Of a stretch of DNA of 64,000 bases, positions 39,185-48,000 are shown piece by piece (position 1 is the first letter of the stretch; the number at the start of each line of letters is the position of its first letter). This DNA comes from Opitutaceae bacterium (lineage in GTDB: Bacteria; Verrucomicrobiota; Verrucomicrobiia; Opitutales; Opitutaceae): NCBI GenBank assembly GCA_016794625.1, contig JAEUGY010000023.1:59080-123079 (forward strand), in the 5' to 3' direction. The notes below the pieces were generated by a model that was not told where the DNA came from, made no database searches, and saw only the letters and a list, made by a program, of their open reading frames with translations. A program made the position numbers and the translations under genes.

Positions 39185-39203
39185 CTGTCAATGGATTGTC
39201 AAC
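39185..39203. other. Left copy of the putative integrase arm-type site
   Basis: The 13-base sequence TGTCAATGGATTG (39186-39198), plus following CAAC-like bases, is shared in the same orientation with 57846-57858 near the right end. Here the dyad is imperfect by one base in the second half-site. Confidence 0.6.
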
Positions 39204-39345
39204 GTCCAGAACCCGCAAATTCTTCTCTCAGGAATGAGGTTCGAGCCCGTCCGGATCACTCCCTTACTACCGGCCTCCCCCATCCGTACCGGGCCATTGC
39301 GCACATCTACATCAGTACAGTGGGAGCAGCGCCCCCAAGGTCACT

Positions 39346-39858
39346 TCAACTGAGCTTAGGGTGCTTCGTTTGCGGCTGAACAACCGCGGTCGGCTTGCCG
39401 ACATGCACGTCGTTATTCGCCTTACAGATAGGCTCAACGATCTCAAAGAATCTCTTGGCAAGAGCAATCGCGAGATCCGGTTTCGGAGGGGTCATATGAC
39501 CCACCTCTGGGTATCGAAAGCTGTGGATTTTGTAGTAGTGATCTAACAGGACAAGCACCCCAAAATCCGCCTCAGTCGCAAATCCAAAGACGGCATTCCG
39601 GCCACCAACGGTATTCGCTTTTCCAATGAGCTTCATCAGGTCGTGCCCTCCAGCCCTGATTTGGTCAATGGAATGGCCCATGGCTCGGAGATATGCTTTC
39701 GCGCTCAGCTCGATAGAATGCCCGCAAAGGCTGTAGATCGGAAGGAAACCGTGTTCGGGATCCACTTCTTTGATGCGCTGCCGAACAATCGCCGCCGCCT
39801 GATAGTATTGTCCGGCTGCGAAAGCCCAGAGCATGGGTGGCGAATGGTCGGATGGCAT
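39346..39858 (-). CDS. HEPN-like domain protein, element cargo
   Basis: A 170-residue protein whose middle resembles HEPN all-alpha domains: YSLCGHSIELSAKAYLRAMG, then IRAGGHDLMKLIGKA and a late IHSFRYPEVG. Many HEPN proteins are RNases or their regulators in defence and toxin systems, but I do not see a clear R-x4-6-H catalytic pair, so activity is uncertain. ATG at 39858 is chosen; the upstream extension is low-quality. It is the gene nearest to attL, a common site for cargo. No obvious antitoxin partner lies next to it. Confidence 0.5.
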   Translation of the reverse strand: MPSDHSPPMLWAFAAGQYYQAAAIVRQRIKEVDPEHGFLPIYSLCGHSIELSAKAYLRAMGHSIDQIRAGGHDLMKLIGKANTVGGRNAVFGFATEADFGVLVLLDHYYKIHSFRYPEVGHMTPPKPDLAIALAKRFFEIVEPICKANNDVHVGKPTAVVQPQTKHPKLS

Positions 39859-40124
39859 GGCGCTAAAGCGTGGGGAAAAACGAGTTCGACGGTTGCACAA
39901 ATAGAACCTGTGTCGAGCTGCTCGTGTAAGGGTTTGATGATCGGGCAAAGCACAATCCCGAGCCCCACCTATTCCGCTCGTGCCCTGCGGTTCATTCATC
40001 CAGCACAGCGCCCCACTCCCCCTTGCTCCGACCCGGCCCAAAATCCACCGTGCCGCAACTTCCCTCCCCTTCGCGGATCCGGGTCACTGGGTCTCGGGCG
40101 CCCGTCGCTCTCGACCACGCAGCT

Positions 40125-40165
40125 ACATGGTGGCATGGTGCCCTAAAACCACCATGCCACCATGT
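40125..40165. repeat. Perfect 16-bp inverted repeat
   Basis: ACATGGTGGCATGGTG (40125-40140) and its exact complement (40150-40165) surround a 9-base loop. Each arm carries two CATGGT hexamers eight bases apart. No T-run follows on either strand, which argues against a simple terminator and for a protein-binding or cruciform site. Confidence 0.75.
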
Positions 40166-40264
40166 CCCCTTTGAATCCCAATGAGTTACCCCACCTCCAG
40201 CATGGTCGGCATGCTCTGCGGGGCGCCCCCTGAGAAACAACCACTTTCCCTATAATGGCCCCCA

Positions 40265-40290
40265 GACCATGTCGACCATGTCGACCATGC
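40265..40290. repeat. Triple direct repeat GACCATGTC
   Basis: Three head-to-tail 9-base units, GACCATGTC, GACCATGTC and GACCATGC (last unit shortened by one base). They carry the same ACCATG core as the inverted repeat 100 bases away. Confidence 0.75.
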
Positions 40291-40637
40291 TAACTTTGAG
40301 GGAATAAGCGCCAGCGAATGTCTAAGGGGGTTAGGTTTTCACATAGAAAACGAGGCGCTTTGCGCCAGGTACCCCCGACACGATTGCGGCTCCCCGCAGT
40401 GCACCAAAACGGGGTGCGCGGGCATGGCGGTGCCACAGAAGTAGCGCACCAACCAGCCCTGTTGACATCGGCAGCAATGCTGCGGCGACGATTCCCCCCC
40501 CTCTCCTCACGGCCTTCAAGGGCGCTCCCAGTCTCGCCGCGCCTCTCATCCCGAAGCACAGCTGCACAAAGACTAAGCGCCGTGGCGCTCGACAGTCCGC
40601 ACCATGTCAGCGCGAAGTAGCGCTCAATTGTCTGAAC

Positions 40638-40925
40638 TCAGAGCAGCCGCTCCGTTCCGAGTTCCCCCCGGGCGACCATTCCGGCTACGCCACGCAAGCC
40701 GTACGTCTTCACCAGTCTGCAAATCCGATTTGGGATCATCAGCGAACGCTCACCATGAGGGATCGCGGGGAGTTCGCCCTTCATGATGGCACGGCGAACC
40801 ATTGCGGGGCTGATACCAATCTCGTGGGCCAGAACATGGCTCTTGGTCAATCCGCCCGTGGAGACAGACAACGCCGGCGCGCGGATTTCTCCGGCGCCGG
40901 CCGAACTGGTGAATGGGGTTTTCAT
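40638..40925 (-). CDS. HTH DNA-binding protein, excisionase/MerR-like
   Basis: A 95-residue protein with one helix-turn-helix region (LTKSHVLAHEIGISPAMVRRAIMKGELPAI, residues about 27-56), followed by the IPHGERSLMIP turn seen in HTH-17/excisionase proteins. It could be a recombination directionality factor or the regulator of the adjacent repeat region. It follows the 232-residue gene by 23 bases in the same direction. Confidence 0.6.
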   Translation of the reverse strand: MKTPFTSSAGAGEIRAPALSVSTGGLTKSHVLAHEIGISPAMVRRAIMKGELPAIPHGERSLMIPNRICRLVKTYGLRGVAGMVARGELGTERLL

Positions 40926-40948
40926 GAAGGAAAAATTCGGCCTTTCCG

Positions 40949-41647
40949 CTACTTCGAGTCCGGAGACGGTGCCTCTCCGAATTCCACTTGGGCGAATAGA
41001 AACTGCAGTGCGAGATCCTCTCGCATGGATCGGTCCTGATGCTCCATCCGCCTGGTGCCCAAGTACACCTCGGGGCCGGCCGTCAATCTATGGAGGATAC
41101 GCGTTCCCCTTCCACACGGTGCGATTCCCTTACCCGAGTCCTCCACTGCGCATAGCGCCTCCTCCACCAGCACACTCAGCGCCGGCGCCCAGGCAGACTC
41201 CGGCACTCCCAGCCGTTCGAGCAATGCGACAGTTCCAGAGTTCAGACTGATGTTCACCCGCGCGGCCGTCCTCGCATAGGCACCGCGCGCTTTTACGGCA
41301 TTGAACCCGCAGGCCTCGGCCCGGGCATCCTCCGCACACTTGGCGAAGTGCGCCGCGTCCGCCGGATTTCCAGAAGCCGAAGCGCGGGCGGCCTTCGCTT
41401 CGAGTTCGGCGATCGCCTGGAGTCGGGTTCGGAAGTATTCCCCAGGACTTTCGCCTGCGACGGCACGCGTTTGTGAAGCCCGCTCACGATACCAAGCCGC
41501 CTTGATCTGCCTCCCGCGGGACTCCGCACGCTGCGCTTTGCTCTCCAATGCATCCGCGGTCTCCCGCAGTGAATTCCAGGCTCTAACAACGCCGTCAACG
41601 TCTTCGCTTTGGGCGCAGCAATCGCGCGCGATTCCAGAACTGCTCAT
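40949..41647 (-). CDS. Hypothetical element protein, 232 residues
   Basis: Family not recognised. The first 120 residues are Ala/Glu/Arg-rich and probably helical or coiled-coil; the second half contains ARVNISLNSGTVALLERLGV, which could be a short DNA- or protein-binding unit. A good ribosome binding site (AAAGGA) precedes ATG at 41647, which is unusual in this window and supports the start. It is followed by the HTH gene. Confidence 0.55.
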   Translation of the reverse strand: MSSSGIARDCCAQSEDVDGVVRAWNSLRETADALESKAQRAESRGRQIKAAWYRERASQTRAVAGESPGEYFRTRLQAIAELEAKAARASASGNPADAAHFAKCAEDARAEACGFNAVKARGAYARTAARVNISLNSGTVALLERLGVPESAWAPALSVLVEEALCAVEDSGKGIAPCGRGTRILHRLTAGPEVYLGTRRMEHQDRSMREDLALQFLFAQVEFGEAPSPDSK

Positions 41648-41717
41648 GACTGATTTTCCTTTCGGTGCGGTTTCGGCTTATCACGGCCTCTTCCGCTGAA
41701 TGTTGAACCCTACGCCA

Positions 41718-41763
41718 GGCGATGGGTGATAATTGGGTGTCAGTCAAAACACCCTCCATCGCC
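41718..41763. other. Interrupted hairpin in the intergenic gap
   Basis: GGCGATGG (41718-41725) pairs with CCATCGCC (41756-41763), and inside it GGGTGT (41735-41740) pairs with ACACCC (41749-41754). It lies between the Cys-rich gene and the 232-residue gene and may partly terminate or process the long leftward transcript. Confidence 0.5.
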
Positions 41764-41789
41764 CAGCGCAGGGCGATTGGTGACTCAAT

Positions 41790-42020
41790 TTACTTTGGCT
41801 TATCACGGCCGTATCCACTCTGCACAGATCGGGGGTCCGCTGTCAATCCGTTCCAGCATCCACACCAGTCCAGCGCTCGGCTTCGTGGGAAGGTGTAGGA
41901 TTGGCTGGGCGGCAGGGCATGGCATTCCCCTCGCCGTTCAGCGCCTGCCGGCAGCGCTGAAGCCGAGATCTCCACCCAAAACCGGCAGGCTCCGCAGCCA
42001 GGCCCAGGGCTCGAACTCAT
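41790..42020 (-). CDS. Small Cys-rich protein, probably zinc-binding
   Basis: A 76-residue protein with CGACRFW near the start, GECHALPP in the middle and DWCGCW toward the end. The pattern CxxC ... GxCxxxPP ... WCG recurs in small phage and bacterial proteins and suggests a zinc knuckle; the function is unknown. Its ATG overlaps the giant gene's stop as ATGA (42017-42020), so it is translated together with the giant protein. That coupling supports its reality despite the small size. Confidence 0.65.
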   Translation of the reverse strand: MSSSPGPGCGACRFWVEISASALPAGAERRGECHALPPSQSYTFPRSRALDWCGCWNGLTADPRSVQSGYGRDKPK

Positions 42021-45000
42021 CTTTGGGTTCGAAGGCTGGTCCGCAAATCGCGGTCGATCCGCTGCTGAATCTCACTCTCCGACGTTGATTCCTGCTCCTG
42101 AAGCGCTCGGCGGATCGCTTCGAGGCGCGGCTGGTCCCTGTAGCTGCGAACCCCAGCCGGCCCCATGCGTTCAGAGGGAAACAGCTCACGCTCTTGTCCA
42201 CGATTTCCACTCATTCTCGAGTAATAGGCATAAGCGCGCCGCAGCATTTCGGTGTCGATCGGGTCCAACTGGTCGATGAATTCACGCCGGAGGTGATTCT
42301 TTTTTGCCAAGGCGCTGAGTGGGTCCTGGGCGCGGATCGAGGCAGCGAAGCGTTCCGCGGTGTAGCCATAGTCGAGAAGCCGCAGATAGAACTTCGAGGC
42401 TGCCTCGATGTCGCCCTGGTAAATGGCTTTCCGGAAATTCCGAAGTACTTGCTGATCCTTCGCCTCGCGATCGTAGGCACCATCTCTGCTGCCAGTCTGG
42501 GCAAATTCGAAATCGGCTGCCTTGTCCTTTATCGCATAGTAGGCCCACTGCTCCGGGTCGCGCTGCCGCACCTGCAGGATGAGCTGCTGGGCCCAGTCGC
42601 CCAAATCCTTGGCGGGCATGTAGTCCTTGTTCACCACGCGCTCGATCAGGTCCGCGGTGAAATCGTCCGTCGCCTGGCCGATGATGTGGCGCCGGAGGTC
42701 GTAGGCCGGGATCGTGCGCGGGTCGAGCACGTCAGGGAACGTGGATTTGCGGAGGATGGCGGCCGTCGCGATCTTGGCGATCGGGCTGGCGCTACCAAGG
42801 GCGTTGTTGGCCAGGTCGGGCAATAGCTGCGACCTCCACGAATCCAAAGCAGTGAGAAAGTCTGTGCGGCCGTCCAGCCAACCAGCCATAGCCTGCGCAA
42901 ATTTCTGACCGCTGAACCACTTCATGACATCGGCGAATGCGGTGTTCGTGTAGATCACCAGTGCTTTCCCCTCATCGTTCCGACCCACGATGATGTGGAA
43001 ACGCCGACGATCCTCTTCCGATAGCTCGTCTTCAATCTCCTCGTTGCCAAAGGAGTTGTTCCAAATCGCGACAACAAGATACGGCATGGCCAAGCGCAGC
43101 ACGACCCAACCGGCCACCTTCGCGCCGGTTCCAACCGCAAAGGCCCCGGCCGCGCGTGCCGCGACTCCAGAAGCTGCGCCTTTGGTCATGCGAGCGTCGG
43201 TCACCATGTCGCGCAGGTTGCGGAAAAGGTTCGCGTGGTATTTGAAGTTCACCTCGAGCCAGCTGTAAAACGGGATCAACTTGTCCCGCAGGTACTGGCC
43301 GGTGTCGCTGATGTCGGAATAGTCCCCAAAGGTACTCTTGGAGATCTGAGCCGCTTGGCGGATCGCACGATCACCAGCGCCAGGGGCGCTGTCTTGCATG
43401 GCCTCGATGTCCTTCCAGTAGGCGCCGGCGTAGTCCGGACGTGCCTTGTTGCGGATCGCTTCGAGGTTGGCCAGGAAATTGGCGTAACGGGTCACTCCCT
43501 CGCGGAATTGAGACAGCTCCACGGTGGAGAAATCCCCGAGACCCACCAAGTTGGTGACCGGCTGGTATAGGATCGATGAACCCCGCCGAATAAGGCCATT
43601 GCGGATCTTCTCGGCGGTGGTTTGGAACTTCTCAAACGCACGCAGCCGGGAAAGCTGGTTCATCTCCTGGGCGGTGATCGAATTGATCGCGCCTTCTTTT
43701 AGCGCGGCTCGCAGATCGGCCGTAATGGGGCCGCCAGTGAACATGGCCTGCACTTCCTTGGCTGCCTGGGGCAGGTAACGGATAGTCTTGGGCGAGGCCG
43801 AAAAGATCTTCTCAATATCCGCCACCACGTTGCCGTACTCGTAGCGCAGGTGGTTCTGCGGCATGAACAACTTCCACCGCTTCCACCAACTCTGAAAGCT
43901 TTTGAGTCCCTTCTCAATAGCTCGATCGGTTCGCTTTTCCCGGTCGGCGATGCCGCGGAGCGCCTCCGCCACGCGGGCCGGCACAATCCACACCTCGCGC
44001 TCCCCTTGGATGAGCGCCTCGCGGAGGTCTTCGGGCTGCAGCGTGATGCCGCGCAGACCCAGTTCGCGCAGCTGCTCCTGCAGGTCGGCGGAGGTGAGCA
44101 CTGTTCCCAAGCGACGGGCCAGCTTGTCCCGGTCCACCATCACGGTGGGGAACGCGTCGCGGGAGTTGGTACCGTACTTAACGTATCCTTGCGGTGCGTA
44201 GATCTCGTTGAACGCCTGCTCCCAGGAGACCGGAACGCCGCGCTGCTTTGCGAGTCGTTTGGCGGCAGATTCGACCTCTGCTCGCACGTCATAGGTTCTG
44301 GCGTAGTTTTTGACGGCGTCGGCCTTCAGGTTGTGCGCTCCGACCTGCACCAGGTGGAAATACATGGCGCGCACGTAGTCGGTTTCGATCGGCTTCCGGG
44401 ATCCTACTGGCTCGACGAGGTAGCCGCGGAAATCCGCCTCAGTTCCAACGCGCACACGCTCTGGCTGCAGCTCGCGCTGGACGGTTTTGTCCGTCCGGGT
44501 GATCTCCAGCGTGAGGTGCGGGAAGTAGTACGGATTGGCCAGTTGGTCGGCGGCCAGGAGTTCGCGCCCTTTCAGATCCTCGGCAACACTTTCCACCAGG
44601 CTCATGTGCTGATCGAGGGCGCGCGCAATCGCGTCTTTGTGCGGAGAGGCCTGAATCTTGCGGCCCAGTCGGGCTAGCTCGTTCGCGATCTCCGTTGCAT
44701 TTAGGTCTTCAGGCAGAGTGATGGGATTTCCGACTGAGTCCTTCAGGTTTTTGGCGCGCCAATCAAAATCGAGAAACAGTACGGTGCGGTTAAACAGCAC
44801 GTACGGGTGATCTTCGAGGCGAGCCTGCAGGGCGCTGATTTCCGCCTGGACACCGGCCGGGATCGGCTCGCCTTCGGCCTTTAGCTTGCGCACCTGGGTC
44901 CGGCGCTCCTGGAGTTGCTTGTAGTCTTTGGCTGAGAACCGGCCGCCGGCGCGCAGGAGTCCGCTCGTGATCACGTCGACCTGGTCCTGCGCGGTGCGCT

Positions 45001-48000
45001 GCACGTAGTCGTTGCCGGACTGGAGCACGCGGTAGAACTCCTTCAGGCGGTTGTAAAACTGTTCGCCTTTCTCACGGATAAACCGGTCGGATTTCTTGGC
45101 AAAGGCAGGAAAGGTCGGCAGCTCTGGGATCGGTCCCCGAATACCGACGATCGCCTTGCGCACATAACTGCCGATCGTTTCCGCAACCGTGGGCGTGTAA
45201 GACGTGTGTCCATACACATCGGCCGCTCGGCCGCGGTCAGGGGCCGGGGCGTCCTCCGGAGCCGAGGCGGCCTCGTCCGCCTCCGAAGGAGGCACGGGCG
45301 GGACGTTGCGGCCGTCATCCTGGGCCAGAATCGATTGGCGCTGCTCAAGGGCGCTCGCGCCCGCGGCGTTCTTCTGCGGGTAGGCTTCTGCCTCCCACCC
45401 TGGAAACTCTTCGTCGAGGCGGGCCTTCATCTGATTCACGCGGATCTGGCCCTCGCTGAAAGCGGTCTCGTTGCCGGTCCGGTTGCCCTCGTCGCGCAGC
45501 TTCTTCGCGTCGCGCCATTCCTGCAGGAGTGCCTCCTTGCGATCGACCTTGGGGAGCGGCGTCACGCGGGCCGCCTGCCGGATAACTTCATCGGGATCCA
45601 GCTTGGCCCTGGGTGCCTTTTGCGCAAATTGCACGCCCGTGAGGCTTGCGGCCTCCGTCTGCATTTGCGGGGGCACTCGCACCACGGCGCCGCCGGCTGT
45701 GCTCTTAGCCAGCGGAGCAATCTTGGCGCGGAGTTCACGCGCCAGTGTCGCGATCTGGCCAGTGGTCAAACCGGTTTGCTGCTCAATGTCGTTCAGCACT
45801 GCGTCCCGGGTTTCGCTATTGGTGCCCCCTGCATAGTACAGCGCTTTGTCCAGGCTGCTCTGAAACTGCAGGGTCTTGTCCTGCCAGCGCGGCGTGAGGT
45901 TGCGGATCGAAGCGGGCAGCTCGAGGCCCAGCGGCGCGCCGCCCAGGTCAAAGGTGCTCTGCGTGGTGGCGTAGCTGGCTGCATCTTCGCTGGTCCAGTT
46001 CCCCAAGGGGCGGGCCATCTTATGCTCGCCATCCACCCAGAAACCACCGTCGAGCATGCTGAGGGATCCGTTTTGCGCCCAGTCTCGCAAATCGCGCAGA
46101 ATCGCAATGGCGCTCTGCGGGGTCAGGCCCGGCGGCAGATCCACCATGAAGCTGCTCGCGCCCTGCCGCGCACCGTTTTCGAAAATCCGCCGTTTGAGCT
46201 CCTTGCGCCGGTCCAGCGAGAAATCCGCCACCCGTTCGATGGCGGTGACGCGTCCTTTGATTGTCAGGTACAGGACGTGGACAGCGTTCGGATCGCCCTG
46301 GCGTGCGGCCAGGAGGATGGTCTGGGCGATTTCCGGCTGATCGACCATGAACAGCTCATTCCGTTTCACGCGCTCCCAGGGGGCTTTCTTGCCCAGCTCC
46401 TGTGGTTGCGCATCGGCGCCCTGGGCCCGCGGACTCACTCGCGTGATTCCGCTCATGCCGCCCGGAGATGACACTCCGGCCTCGCGGAAACTGTAGTAGG
46501 TGTCGCCGTTCGTGACGATGTGGTCCAGGAACTCGTGGCCGGTGGCTTCCACCGTTTCACGCATCGCTTTCGTGATGCGTATATCTGCACCTGAAGGCGA
46601 AGGGTCGCCGCTCGGGTGATTGTGGGAGATCAGGACGCGGTAAACTCCTTTCACCTTTGGCGCGTTTGCGATCACGCGGGAGAGGTGGCGGGGTTCAAAG
46701 TTGGTGCTGGCCAGGGATCCAATCGAAATAATCTCAGCGTGGATCACCTCATTTTGCTGGTTCAGGAGAACCACCTTGCCGGTCTCGACGTACGGCGTGC
46801 GCAGCACCTGGGCCAACGCGGCAAAGTCCCTCGCGGATTCGATCTTTGCGCCGCGGATGTCCCAGCCCAAATTTGGGTCCTTCACCAACTCAGGGATGAT
46901 CGAGGAGATTACTTCACGATCACCAAAGGCCGCCTCGAGCGCTTCCGGGACGTGCGGATTTATGATCGCGTCTGCTGCTCGGGTGGTGACTTCACCTGGT
47001 AGCTTTGCGGATCCGCGACCATTTGCCACTTTTGGCTGATCCTGCCTCCCGTAGTCCAGGCTGAGCTGCTGATCCTCGGCAGCACGGAGGATTTCTGAGA
47101 CTTGCGCGATGGCGTCCTTTTGCTTTTCGGGTCGGGTGCCATTTTGCGTAACGTAAGCCTCCACGGTCCTGCGGTCAACCGCGGGCGCCGGGGCTTTGCG
47201 GCTGGCGTATTGCGCGCGCTGGCGCTGCGCGTAGGCCGTGGCCCGGGTCGCGAGATTCGCCTTGGTGCCGGAGGCCAGCCATTCCCGGAACGTGTCCTGG
47301 AAAAGGTCCTCATCGGGCGCCATGCCTCGCACCTGCGACCAGATCCGCTGCAGCTGCTCCAGGAATTGACGCCACACGCGCCGGAGGAGCGGATCCTCAG
47401 CGGCGGCCGCACGGCCCTCGAGCCAGGTTTCGTTCAGCCGGCGGATCCGTTCGGCGAACCATTCTTTCACCGGCAGATCGGGATCAGCCTGGATACGGCC
47501 AGGGGTGAACTCGTCCGCAGTGATCGCAATATCCGTCACCTTGCGGCCGTCCTCGAACAGAGGGCCGGTGCGGCTGCTGGTCTCGGCCTGGTGCATTTCA
47601 CGCAGGAGCTCCAGCGTCTCGTCCGGCAATGAATCAAAGAACGGGTGCGCGAGTTCGTGGGTCAGGAGGCCGGCGGCCTTGCCCTTCTGCGCCTCTTCGG
47701 TCGCCACCACGATGAACTGCCGTTGGGCCCGCAGGCGACGGATCTGCGGTTGCCGCTGCGCCGTGGCTGCCTGGATGGCGCCCAGCTTGCCGGCGCGCAG
47801 GAGGGCGGCCTCCTTGGCGTAGCCTTCATCCTGGAGCACGTCGGCCACCACGCCCAGCCGGAGGTCAAATTCCTTGGCGATCGGGCCGAGGGCGGAGGAG
47901 AGTCGCGACCATTGGCGATCGACCTGCTCCCCCGATAGGCGCGGGCGCGCCGGTGCGGCTTCGGGCGCGGTCGCGAATTGTGCGGAGTAGGTGCCGTCCG

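Larger units (their letters stand above)
39859..40637. other. Large noncoding region with CATGGT/ACCATG repeats
   Basis: Almost 780 bases without a convincing gene. It holds a perfect 16-bp inverted repeat (40125-40165), a triple 9-base repeat (40265-40290) and further copies of the same hexamer. This concentration is typical of operator arrays or replication origins, but nothing identifies it securely. Confidence 0.5.

Noticed and set aside
40265..40290. CRISPR-like repeats
   Set aside because: Units are 9 bases, contiguous and without spacers; no cas gene in the window.
45206..46471. 421-residue plus-strand open frame inside the giant gene
   Set aside because: Antisense shadow of the giant protein; the opposite frame has clear JAB and coiled-coil motifs.
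46590..46640. Independent host radC gene
   Set aside because: The RadC motif is within the single 8.9-kb frame with no start or stop around it.
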